Positions 1-10,215 of a stretch of DNA of 64,000 bases are shown in pieces. The notes beneath the pieces are model-generated. The model did not search any database and was not told the DNA's origin. It saw only the letters and a list, made by a program, of their open reading frames with translations. Both the position numbers and the translations under genes were made by a program. Origin of the DNA: Agrypnia vestita (Eukaryota > Arthropoda > Insecta > Trichoptera > Phryganeidae); assembly GCA_016648135.1 (NCBI GenBank), contig JADDOH010003932.1, forward strand, positions 124,001-188,000, written 5' to 3'. The first letter of the stretch is position 1. Each line of letters opens with the position of its first letter.

Positions 1-65
1 GCAGGTTAGACCCAGGGCAGGGACCTTTGAGCAAACAAAATTACAACAGCAAAAAGGGAAAAACT

Positions 66-542
66 TAAAAACTTATCCGTTTGTCAGATTCGATTCAAAT
101 TTTGCATACTTATGCTTTAGAACCCGGTGGATAACATAGGCAATTTCCTCCCTATTCTTTTACCCCTTCCCCACCCCTTGATATATTTTCGATACAAATC
201 TGTACCATTCGACTGATCGGACTTAAAATTTGGAAATTTATTCTTCAGGACTCGGTGGGTAACATAGGCAACAGTTTCCCCCTCTTTTTACCCCTTCCTC
301 TCCCCCTGTTATATTTTCGATGCAAATCTATACCGTTCGACCGATCGGAATCAAAAATTTGTAAACTTATTCTTTAGGACCCGGCGGGTAACATAGATGA
401 CATTTTCTCCCTCTCATTTTACCCTTTTTCCCTCTCCCTGATATATATTCGATGCAAATGTATACCGTTCGAATCGAATCCTTTTTCCCCCTACAAATTT
501 ATTTTCAACCTCATCCTTAACCCGTGCAACGCGAACAGCTAG
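66..542 (+). mobile_element. Non-autonomous Helitron copy A, 5'-truncated
   Basis: This is the 3' part of a Helitron family seen five times in the window. It holds several ~128-130-bp monomers, each containing a 'gatatattttcgatgcaaat' block, a 'gaccgatcggactcaaaa' block and 'cccggcgggtaacata'. The 3' end reads 'cccgtgcaacg', then 'cgaacag' and the terminal CTAG, followed by T, the expected Helitron 3' junction. Compared with the other copies, the second half of the terminal hairpin (the 'ccggg' arm) is missing. The family 5' terminus is absent; similarity starts near base 66. There is no coding capacity, so movement would need an enzyme from elsewhere. Confidence 0.75.
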
Positions 543-1059
543 TATAACATATAATATAATATTCGATACAAGAAATAAAACTAACAATTACCATATCGTG
601 TTGCAACAGGTGTTTTTAAACCATATTAAGTACCTAATGAGATCCCATCCATTAACGTAAACCTCGATGTGTTTTTCATGACACAGGCTCAGTATAAAAG
701 CAAAATATCATAGATTGTTATTATATACATTTTTTTTATATTTGCTACTAAAAGATTTATGATTTAGGAAAACATTATTGGAACATATTGACACATTATT
801 AATGTATTTTTTATTATATATAAAAATTCACTTTATCATATCTATAATATTATATTTAAAATATCTAAAAAATCATTAATAGAATGTAGATACGCTTAAT
901 TAAGGAGATATATACGTAAACACGGAGAAGTTTTCAAATCATATCTGTATTACCGATTTTCCATGTAGTAAATACATATAATAGGAACATTGTTGAGCAT
1001 TGTTATTTATGTAAGGATAATTGTCATATGATTTTATTTAAATGGTAGTATCATGTCAA
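543..1059. other. AT-rich stretch, no gene seen
   Basis: Low-complexity AT-rich DNA with T and A runs. I see no coding frame, RNA gene or recognisable repeat. Confidence 0.6.
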
Positions 1060-1145
1060 ATCAAAAAGCCGTTGTGCTTTGAAGAAAAGGATGCGAACTT
1101 ACAGGATTTGGTTCGAATCCGCAGCTAAATGGCCACTGGACGGTA
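1060..1145 (+). repeat. Possible tRNA-derived SINE remnant
   Basis: Contains 'ggttcgaatcc', a perfect match to the pol III B box and tRNA T-arm consensus, with 'ggatt' and 'aatcc' able to pair around it. No clear A box or cloverleaf can be drawn upstream, so it is not called a tRNA gene. Confidence 0.35.
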
Positions 1146-1199
1146 AATGACATTAATGAATACATTTAAGAATGAGAAATTGTTACGGTGTTAATTTTA

Positions 1200-1520
1200 T
1201 CGGTGTTTCCGCGTAATAGGGTCCCAAGATAAAGGCAAAAGGGGAGAAGGGGGCACACCCTCGGCCATTAAAATCATTTAGGGTCGTTTTTCGTCATTTT
1301 AATCAGAGTGAAGAACCTCATCGAGCGGGGTGTCGAGCCCCGAGAGCCGGCGCGTGCTTTTTGCCGGTTTTTTCTTTGCACTCCGCGTCGTTCATTACGG
1401 GGGAATATCCGCCGAAACAATGTTTGCTTACTTATTCATTACTTTAATGGAAACCTCTCGCCGGAGACAAAATAAATTGCTCCCTGACATCTGAGTGAGA
1501 CGGGCGGCGGACGGAGCACC
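1200..1520. other. GC-rich, CpG-containing patch, no gene recognised
   Basis: The base composition rises sharply here compared with its surroundings, with many CG dinucleotides and a small inverted repeat (gccgg at about 1347 and again after a short T-rich spacer). Open frames on both strands (up to 90 codons) overlap each other and show no family resemblance. It could be a conserved regulatory segment or an old element. Confidence 0.4.
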
Positions 1521-1990
1521 TGTCACAACGGCGAGCAAATTGTGTTCGGTGACGAATTTAGTTCCACCAGATACCGCTTCGGTGAGATGGCAAAACTGTG
1601 CATTCGTTGTAATCAATATAGTTTGGACGATATCTTTATTCAATCCAGAGTGTATGTACCTACTAGATGAAAGTTCGTCAATAATGACGGGATTTTCCAA
1701 ATTGACATAGAATGGTAACCCACTGGTGTCGAATTGAATTATTATTTAATATATGAAAAGTGGGTACCTACCAATTAATTGACATACATTGGCCTCCTCA
1801 TTTTCGTTGTATATACAATGGGACCATTATCTTGGATTTAGCCCAAACTTTGCATTAGGCCAATAACAATATACTAAGTAAAATTAGTAATAATTAAAGA
1901 GAAAACCTTTTAATTAAGATAAATTATAGATGTCTCACAGAGACAAAGCTATGAAATAATGTATGGAAGCACGAAGCTGGAAGAAGGTCG
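1521..1990. other. No feature seen
   Basis: AT-rich, with no supported coding or RNA feature. Confidence 0.55.
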
Positions 1991-2050
1991 AAGCTAGCTT
2001 GTTGGTGTAGTGGTTATAAGACATGGCTCGTAATGCACGTCTACAAATCT
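1991..2050 (+). repeat. SINE1 head fragment (tRNA-like)
   Basis: The segment 'agcttgttggtgtagtggtt' matches the head of the tRNA-derived SINE1 family seen at 27951-28136, 28353-28534 and 52349-52536, where the head contains 'ttggtctagtggtt'-type sequence. The B box and tail are not recognisable, so this is a fragment. Confidence 0.4.
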
Positions 2051-2169
2051 CGTTCTTGGATCGTCCTCCCTGCAGGTCTCTGCAGCCGAATGATGCGCAC
2101 CCGCCCGCCGTTGTCAAGCTCGTCCGGTCTTCTAAGGCCCGCAGCTATAATCTTCTTTAGGTGCGCTTT

Positions 2170-2204
2170 AAAATGTTCACTTAACGCGTGTTAATGAACA
2201 TTTT
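2170..2204. repeat. 35-nt near-perfect inverted repeat (hairpin)
   Basis: The arms aaaatgttca and tgaacatttt pair perfectly (10 bp). Inside them ttaac and gttaa pair (5 bp) around a gcgt loop, with one unpaired c. It is too short for a typical pre-miRNA, and its function is unknown. Confidence 0.7.
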
Positions 2205-2424
2205 GTGCTATTGCGCGCCTCTATATCTCTGCTATATATAGGTACCTAAAGATTGTAAAGACACGAGGATAAGCCAGTGTAATGTTAGTTGCTTACTTGA
2301 CATAATCTACTCGGTTTACTACTCTTTTTTTCCGCGAAATTTGACATGTTAACATGCTCGTGGCATTCGCTATTTTTTATATCACCCTTGTACAATATTA
2401 AAATATCAAATTTTCGAAAAAATT

Positions 2425-2695
2425 TTTACTAATTATAGTATAATTTTGGATTTTTAGAAATTTTTAATGGATTTTCATACAACTTACTAAGTTGTATAGA
2501 GATTACGACGCATGTGGTAGACACTAAACATGATTATAGTTTAATTTTGGATTTTGGAAATTTTTTATTACTCCCTTTTGTAGCGTCGTCCGACCGAAGC
2601 CCAACGCGTACGTTAAGCGCCAAACCAGTTTCCACTGGTAAAGGAGAAAGGGAGTAAAATAAAAACTTGGTTTTTATGACTTGGTTTTTTATAAA
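2425..2695 (+). repeat. Diverged copy of the ~310-bp 'ACTCCCTTTCT' repeat family
   Basis: Contains two runs of 'agtataattttggattttt'-like sequence, then 'actccctttt', 'gagaaagggagta' and the conserved right flank 'aaaaacttggtttttatg'. This is a rearranged relative of the copies at 2897 and 26825. Confidence 0.5.
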
Positions 2696-2896
2696 AATTT
2701 CCTGCCGATCACGTCACCAGTGTTTGTAATCAGCATGTCTAAATAATAAGAAGCGTCCATATAAATTACCTGTTTAAATGTTGAACAAGGGTGAAATAAA
2801 AAAAATATTGCTAACATATTAACACTTTCGTGCTCGCAAGCTATAAACGTGATCGCACGTATTTAGACCTTTCAGAGACAAAATTAAATACTTTTT

Positions 2897-3225
2897 ACTC
2901 CCTTTCTTTTAACTCTTGTTAACTTGTTTGCTTGTCGGCTTGTCTGCTTGTCTGCCGAAAAATCTTTGGATCGATTTTTAACTCTTTTCCCGTGATCCAA
3001 TCAAGCTGAAACTTTGCAGGCAGACTTGTGGCGATGATTAAAATGATCTAACGTCGTTTAAATTTTTTTTATAATTATAGTATAATTTTGGATTTTTCGA
3101 AATTTTAACGATTTATATATTGTTTAATTTTCGAGCCCGACGCGTGGAGTAGGCGCAAAACCTGTTTCAATGAGAAAGGGAGTATAAAAAAAACTTGGTT
3201 TTTATGGGTTAGTTTTTTCAATGTC
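2897..3225 (+). repeat. ~310-bp repeat with 11-bp terminal-type inverted repeats
   Basis: The segment 2897-3183 begins ACTCCCTTTCT and ends with the inverse complement AGAAAGGGAGT. A T-A dinucleotide on each side could be a TA target site. Interior landmarks are (gcttgtcggcttgtctgctt), 'gcaggcagactygtggcgay', 'agtataattttggattttt' and 'gagcccgacgygtggagtag'. The flank 'aaaaacttggtttttatggg' after the right arm is also conserved between copies, so the arms may not be the true ends. There is no coding capacity. It could be a MITE or a tandem-type repeat. Confidence 0.6.
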
Positions 3226-3499
3226 AAATTTGAAAACATCCTGAAAATTATATAGTTTATGAATGATAATTACCAGCTTTTGATAGACAATTTATGTCAG
3301 CGCCCTTAACCCCTACCCCTACACGAGTACATGCTCTCCATCTTGTCGAGTAAGTTTGTCATTTAAAAGGTTAATGTAAGTACATGTTGCGGTCTTCCTA
3401 TTCCTGCGAGAATTGAGAAATGTGGCTGCACGTTTTTAGCTGAATCATACGTCTTGTACAGTTGGAAAAGACCAAGAATGATGTAATCTCTTTGTAGTA

Positions 3500-3870
3500 C
3501 GATCAACAAAAGTTGGTAAATACGTTCCGTTCATGCGCACAATAACGCTGTTTGCACAAAAATAAAATAACGCACGGCGTTCTCTGTAATTCGAGGCAGC
3601 CGAGACTGAAAATGCTCCGTTCGTAATCGGATGCGAGAGGCTCGCGCAACAATAAGAAGGAGGGAGCGCTGTCCTCCGTCCCCGCTGAATGTTTAATGTC
3701 GGCCGACATCTCAACAGCGGGTCGCGGCGTCGGGCGAGCCGTCGGCCGCGGTTTCTGCGATTGTTTACGCATAGCATTAATTACTTTTTTCGCCCTTTGT
3801 GAATAATAAATAAGTCCGGCGCGAGCAAGTTCGCGGGGAGCTTTTTCCCAGTGCACGGAAAATAAACACG
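3500..3870. other. GC-rich patch with overlapping open frames, no gene recognised
   Basis: CpG-rich relative to its surroundings. Two minus-strand frames of 110 and 117 codons overlap, both apparently kept open by high GC rather than by coding selection. No domain is recognised. A regulatory or conserved non-coding segment is possible. Confidence 0.4.
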
Positions 3871-3924
3871 GAATATTCTTTAAAAACGGACGGTTAATAA
3901 TCTATGAACATTTTTAAGGCGAGA

Positions 3925-4582
3925 TCTTTACCTATAAAACTCGATGTCTGTCTGTCTGTCTGATCTCTATACAAATCCACACCGTTTGTCCGGTTCGATT
4001 CAAATTTTGCATACTAATGCTTAGGACCCGGCGGGTAACATAGGCAATATTTACTCCCTATTCTCGTACCCCTTCTCCTCCCCCTGACATATTTTTGATG
4101 CAAATCTGTACCGTTTGGCCGATCGGACTCAAAATTTGGAAATTTCTTCTTTGGACTCGGCGGGAAATATCTGTAACATTTCCCTGCTATTCTTTTAACC
4201 CTTCCCCTCCGCTGATATATTTTCCATGCAAATCTGTAGCGTTTGACCGATCGGACTCAAAATTTGTTAACTTATTCTTATTGACTCGGCGGGTAATATA
4301 TGCCACATTCCCCCCTATTATTTTAACCCTTCCCCTCTCCTGATATATTTTCTAGGTAAATTTGTACCTTTCGGCCGATCGGAATCAAAATTTGGAAACT
4401 TATTCGTTAGGACTCAGCGGGTAACATATGTGACAATTCCCCCCTATGCTTTTACCCCTTCCCCTCCCGCTGATATATTTTCGATGCAAATCTATACCAT
4501 TCAAATTGAACCTTTGTTTACCCTAACAAATTTATTTTAAACTTAATCCTTAACCCGTGCAACGCCCGGTAAGGACAGCTAG
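3925..4582 (+). mobile_element. Non-autonomous Helitron copy B, both ends present
   Basis: Starts with TC directly after an A ('tctttacctataaaactc', then a gtct run) and ends with CTAG directly before a T, as Helitrons do when inserting between A and T. The 3' hairpin region reads 'acccgtgcaacgcccggtaa', then 'ggacagctag'. The interior is about five monomers of the 128-130-bp unit. It has no protein coding. Length is 658 bp, against 531 bp for copy D, and the difference lies in the number of internal monomers. Confidence 0.85.
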
Positions 4583-4804
4583 TGTTTAATATAGATATAG
4601 ATGTGCGAATAAGATTTGTAATCTATGACTAGAATTTCGTATTTTTCTAAATTTTTCTGATTAATCTTTTTTCTGATTCTGGTTTTATAAAAGGTATTTT
4701 TTGTAAATTAGGTTGATGCAAAACTATCCCCGTTTTAAAAAATACATATTGATACATAAATTATATTGTATTATTATATTGGAAATTATCTAAATATAGT
4801 TTAT

Positions 4805-4985
4805 AATTTCGTTGTCTGTCAGTCTGTCCAACCATCTGTCTCTCTATCTATTCCAGTAACTTCGTGTAACGTCCGTTATTTCGTTTGAGTTCACGGCTAA
4901 AAATAAATAAATTAAACGGCCGGAGATGGGACTCGAACCCCGGGCCGGCCGCTTATCGCATCTCGCCACCGGCACCGCCGAGCTT
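4805..4985 (-). repeat. tRNA-derived SINE2, minus strand
   Basis: On the minus strand it reads a tRNA-like head with a B box ('gggttcgagtccc') followed by 'atctccggccgtttaattta', 'ttagccgtgaa' and a body ending with 'cagacaacgaaattataa'. The same order of landmarks is found on the plus strand at 38501-38690. The GC-rich head makes a spurious minus-strand open frame at 4844-5044. Confidence 0.65.
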
Positions 4986-4989
4986 GCAG

Positions 4990-5750
4990 GACTGGTAAAA
5001 ATAACGGTACATATGGGACTTGGCGAAGACGCGAACGATTTCATATTCCACTCAGCACAATCGCCAGGCTTTAAAATATACCATTAACTGCCGGCAGGGG
5101 AAATATAAAAAAATATTTTGAAAAAGGTCATTATTACTATTTCATGGGTGTCGGCTACAAATAAAGTAAATAGTTGTTCTTTAAAGTATTGCCAAAAAGA
5201 CGGTTAATTTTTTTAATTACAGTTATTATTGTAATAAAACGAAACCAAATAAAAACATTTACTAATGTTAAATTGTCATTCTGGGGCAAAGTCACCATCA
5301 ACATTAACAACTGCTTCTTATTTACTTGTAAAAGTTGCGAGTTGAAGTTTTAAACCAGTATCTTGGTAGTGAAACTTTCATCCTCTTGCACGGCTGCCAG
5401 AACAGCCGGTTCAAAAAATCCAAAAATCAACCTTCTTTCCTGATCAAGATCCTTTCCTGACTTGTCGTCGTGTTCCTGTCTTGGTATTTCCAGATTTGAA
5501 GCGAACAAAACTCTCTAGATATGCCTTCTCACCAATCGTTATCATCGCCGAAAAGATTGTTGGGATCGCGAAATGAAAAAGGGTGGAAAGCTGCTAAGCT
5601 GCTAATCTTTTCTTTCTCAAAGTGGTACAACATAATGTGGCGTATAATTTTTTTTATTTTTATTTATTAATAACATTACTCCCTCACTAGGACAGTCCTG
5701 GGTCGAGGTGGGCATGTTATACAACATCATTGTCGAAATCATTTTATTTT
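4990..5750. other. No feature seen
   Basis: AT-rich DNA without a supported gene. Pyrimidine-rich tracts occur around 5440-5560. Confidence 0.5.
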
Positions 5751-5753
5751 TCA

Positions 5754-6345
5754 ACAGCTGTTTGTAACCGACGTTGCACAGGTTAAGGATTAAGTTTAAA
5801 ATATATTGTGGGTGAAAACAAAGGTTCCATTGTTTTGCAAAGTTTATAAATAAAACAATGTTTCCATTTAATCGAGGTTGGGTTGGATAGAATGTCTAAG
5901 GAAGAAATGTGACCTATTTTTTCCATCGGGAATACAAAATTTTGGTCCAATCGGTCAAGCGGTGTAGATTTGTACAGAAATAGATCTGGAAGAGGGGATG
6001 AGTTCGAGGGGGAAGGGGAAATATCGCCTATATTATCCGACTGGTCCTAAAGAATAAAAATACAAAATTTGGGTCAGATCGGTCAAAAGGTACAGATTTG
6101 CATGGAAAATATATCAGCGGGGGGGGTGAGGTAAATGGTGAGGGGGGAAATGTAATATTTGTGTTCCGCCGGGTGCTAAAGAATAGGTTTGCAAAGTTTG
6201 GGTCCGATCTGTTAGACGGTAAAGATTTGTCGCTTTATTACTCACCTAGTCCTAAAAAATAAGTTTGCAAATTTTGAGTCCGATCGGTCGAACGATACAG
6301 ATTTGCATTGACAATATATCAGGGGGAGAGAAAGGGAAGAAGAGA
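5754..6345 (-). mobile_element. Non-autonomous Helitron copy E, minus strand, 5'-truncated
   Basis: The minus strand shows the family 3' end ('tgtgcaacgtcggttacaaa', then 'cagctg') at 5754 and about three internal monomers running toward 6345. The terminal CTAG has decayed to CTGT. The family 5' terminus is missing. Many substitutions relative to copies B-D suggest an older insertion. Confidence 0.75.
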
Positions 6346-7370
6346 AATGTCGAGATGAGAGTATACATAAAAGTCCTTTATTATGAAATATCGCGATATG
6401 ATAGGCTGCACTTTCTCATCGGTTCAAACGTTTTATTTACGCAAAGACAACAGAATGTAAGCAATCAAAAAAATTTAATTTGAAAAATGTTATACCTACC
6501 TATCTAAATATTTATCAATATTGAAAGGGTAGGTACTTTTTTATCAAATAATTTGTGCGAATTCGAATGCAACGTTGTCTCAAAAAGAACTTTAGAATTA
6601 GATCGAACATTTACATTTTTATTTATATAAATAAATAGTAGGCATATAAAAACAAATTAGGTATACAAAAACATCCTCGTATTCAAATGCAACATTGTGC
6701 TAAAATTTCAAAGCAACTGGTGAAAAACTTTCAGACATTATCGATTTTGTACAAATGAACATTTACATTTTTATTTATATAGATTAAGTAGTATTCTTCT
6801 TTTTTATCTCTTTGTTATCTAATAATAACTAATTAATAAGTGTATGTCTTCAATTTGCATTTTAATTTTTTAAGTAAAATATAAACACAATATAATAGAT
6901 ATGTTTCTAGCAGACAGACCACGAAATTATTATTATTGTATACATAATATAATAGATATATATACATAATATAATAGATATGTTGACTATATAAGTCTGA
7001 TGTCTAATATTATTGTTACATTTATAAATATATTCATCTGATTCAAATATCTCATTGAACTTGAGTAAATTTGTCTAAATAAAAAATCTTCTTGTAAATG
7101 AATATAGGTTAAACTTTCTAATTCTGATCTTTCTAATATTCACTTTCGTTAGTTTCATCACGTATACCGTTTTGAAAATGATATTATCTTAAAAAAACAT
7201 TGCGTCAAGCACCCCGTTGACCTACACGATTTTCATAAAGCTCGCGTCAAGTAGGCAGTACTACGGTCTTTTGCGTCATGTAAGTTTTTCGCAAATCACC
7301 GAGTGACGCCATCAAAGTCGTTTGTACGGCCAACTCAGATTAAGGGTATTTTGCGCATTCAGCGCGTTAC
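6346..7370. other. AT-rich stretch with short direct repeats
   Basis: Two copies of a segment containing 'atgcaac(g/a)ttgt' and, later, 'gaacatttacatttttattt' lie at about 6565-6632 and 6685-6782. A short 'cataatataatagatat' unit recurs at about 6885-6985. No coding frame is supported. Confidence 0.5.
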
Positions 7371-7379
7371 TATTTCACC

Positions 7380-7520
7380 AGTATTTTTGGTTTGCGGCTT
7401 AATATTTCCACGGACGGGCGTGACCCGAGGCGCGAGGCGGCACGTCGCGCGTGCGTGACGTCACAAGTGCGTCACGCATTCAGCCGCGACCGGCCGTGCG
7501 AGTGACAGGATTATTCTTAA
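7380..7520. promoter_or_regulatory. CpG-rich segment with a full CRE palindrome
   Basis: A compact GC-rich island in AT-rich DNA. It contains the full palindrome TGACGTCA near 7456, followed closely by a related 'gtgcgtcac', which is the CREB/ATF-type binding core. No transcript or start site can be assigned from sequence alone, so a regulatory role is inference. Confidence 0.3.
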
Positions 7521-9278
7521 CGCAATCATTTATACATTCATTTAATGTTTTTCGTTAAACTTTATTCGTTTCATAAAATTCTCGGTCCCCCTTCTTGAAG
7601 ATCTCGGCAGGGCGGCCGTGAGCACAGCTGAAACTATCCGGAGCCCTCCGTTCTTGTGGCATTCCTGACAACTTCCCGAACTTCGTGATCATTACTATCG
7701 CGAGGATAGAAAAACATTGCTCAGCATTTATTTATTGTAATTTTTATTTTAATTAATAGACACATACAAAGACGTTCACAGACAAATACAAGCAAAAAAA
7801 AAAGATTTTGTCAATTTTCCAATATCTGCAGCGTATATTTATAATAAAAATAAATGCGCATTAGAAAAATATATATAATTTAAAAAATACATTCACAAAA
7901 TACACAAAAATAAGTTGCAGTCAAAATGAAGAAACCGCAAGTTTCGGAATATAATAAGATCGGCAATTGTCTGGTGATACTTGTAAATTGTAAAGCGAAT
8001 GTGTTTGCTTTTTGAGTTGTTCGTGCACCTCTAATGCGTCTGTCTTCCCGCACTCTGTTCTTACTGTTCTAATGCCTCGTACCAATACGGAAATATTGGG
8101 AAGATAGATCTTCCCCTTAGTGGACACGGTAATCTTACGCTATACTTTTTAAAATTTTGTTTCCAGTTTTTGAAATTAGAGAAATAAGATACCTACACAT
8201 TATTCTTTACGAGGAATACGTCCAGATTGATATTTAGCCGGTTAAAAAACATTATTTTGGTATTTTATTGTTTTTTTTTGCGAGACTCACTTCACTATGA
8301 TTCTTACAATGGGTGAAATTTTATAATTTAAAAAACAAAGCCGTCCGAGATGTTCAAGAAATCCAATATATTATATAGGTTTGAGTACATGTTTCTATGG
8401 GAGCTGCGGTTGCATATACTAAACCGATTGTATCCGTTGTTTCACGGTTGCAGTAACGCAAAATCAGTCAAATATTTAATCGATCCTTGAGACAATAATT
8501 TTTGTTAATGTCCAAAAGGAAAAATTGAAAGAACTACCGTAATATTATGTCAAGTTTAATCACTAGTATACACTTACCCTGTGTGACTGTATGGACTCGT
8601 GAGATGTCTATTACATAAATTTATTCAAGTAATAAAGTTGACAACTATGTAAAAAGTGTTGAGAAAACCACATGAAAAAAAAAAACGAGCGAGCTTTACA
8701 GTAGTCGCATATGATGTGTAACATTTGACACCTCACAATTAAAAATATCAATTGAGCAGCGACAGAAATTAACCTCAAAATCTAAGAAAGCTAAATACAT
8801 ACAACATGTCACGTAATTAACGCAAACCCTGAAAGTACTATGTTAAGAATCGAATGCTGGATCGATATCTGACATTTTTCAATTTTTTAATACAACTTAA
8901 ATATTGTTTATTAAAGAATTTGTTTATCTTCATTTTGGGACAAAAAGTATGGTCAGTCTACAGGGCGACGGAGCTCGCGATGCAAACGTTTGCCTTTAGG
9001 AGATCATGGCCGATAATAGGTACTTAGTAGGTATAATTAATACGAGTGGCATTGACTTCTTTAAATTATAATCACTTTTGAACTTAAAATGCTGATAGGT
9101 TTATACAAGAAAAAATTAAATGAAGGTAGAATGTTAAACAGTGCTAAATGAAATAATTATTAAATAACGCTACAAATATTTTTTTGTGGATTTGATGTTT
9201 ATGTATGTCTTTCAAATTGATTAATTAATTTGGTTTTAAATAAAAAATATATTTACAGATTAATTTACGCTCATACGT
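7521..9278. other. No feature seen
   Basis: AT-rich DNA. The frame at 7921-8127 on the minus strand resembles no family I recognise and is probably chance. Confidence 0.5.
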
Positions 9279-9560
9279 CTTCTTTTTATAACACTTTAAA
9301 AATGTCCACCACCTTGGTCAATACACTGAGATGCTCGTTTTTCTAATTGTCGCTATAGTTTATTCAGAACTACAGTATCACTTTTCCCTGCTTGGAAAGC
9401 GGCCATTATTTTTTGTTTTTTTCATCGAAACTTCTCGTTAAAATACACTAAAGATTTAATATGTCCCTACAAAAAAAGTCAAGAGGCGTTAAGTCAGCTG
9501 ATCTAGGAGGCCATTTGGATAGGATATTGCGATCGAAAATTTAATTTTTTTTCAAAAACG
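9279..9560 (-). pseudogene. Tc1/mariner-type transposase C-terminal fragment
   Basis: Read on the minus strand, the frame gives a 'KWPPRSADLTPLDFFL' block, the typical segment around the last catalytic acidic region of insect Tc1/mariner transposases, then 'GHIKSLVYFN' and later 'RQLEKRASQCIDQGGGHF', a common C-terminal ending. The expected tryptophan after FFL is a TAG stop. The N-terminal DNA-binding part and the first catalytic D are missing. It belongs to a different subfamily from the mariner copies at 24235 and 40740. Confidence 0.75.
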
Positions 9561-9869
9561 ACAAAAAATATAACACGACACAAAAACAAAAAACGCACTG
9601 ATGAAGCCAATGTATGATGTATGACTAATGTCGCTAAGGTCGGCGAAGCGGGAAGAGAATGTCACCCTGTTCTATTGCATGAATTTTTGTTTCCACAAGG
9701 GAGGAAGAATATTTTTGTGACCTTGAACTAGGCTTCATATTGCAATGCCCCACCAGCTGTTCTAGGGGTGACCATGATTTCAATTGTTTTCCCTTTATGT
9801 TAATTCTTTTTAAAATAAAAAATAAGTTTTTTTTTCCAGTGAGTGAAATCGATCGTGGTACTATCTGTA

Positions 9870-10215
9870 GTATTTTTCAAAATTAAATCGGATGACAAAC
9901 GCTCGAGTAACGTCAACTTGGTTTAAACTTTAAAAAAAACGGGCAGCGGTTGCCGGTAGACGCTGCGTGCCGAGCTCCCCTTTCCAGGAACACTCGTGTC
10001 GCACTGACCGGACTGCGCGTTTGAGAGTTATGGCCGTAATGCGTAGCACAGACAAACAATGACCGCTGGGTGGCCGAAGCGCCCGTTGCGCGGTCGAAGC
10101 GCCCGCTGCCCGACCGAAGCGCCCGCGTATGTTGTGTGTATTCTATAGTAGACAAAGAGAGCAATCTGTGGTAACTAAATTAAAATCGGATCACGAAATC
10201 TCGAGTTACGTCGAA
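9870..10215. repeat. Direct-repeat-bounded GC-rich block with 20-bp minisatellite
   Basis: Two similar segments ('attaaatcggatgacaaacg' at about 9884 and 'attaaaatcggatcacgaaa' at about 10179, each followed by 'ctcgagtWacgtc') flank a GC-rich block. Within it a 20-bp unit starting cgaagcgcccg is repeated three times from 10075 (10075-10094, 10095-10114, then a partial copy to about 10130). The minus-strand 83-codon frame here is probably a by-product of the GC-rich repeat. Confidence 0.6.

Noticed and set aside
3445..3856. Overlapping 110- and 117-codon minus-strand frames
   Set aside because: Both are open in a GC-rich patch, neither has a domain, and they overlap each other in different frames.
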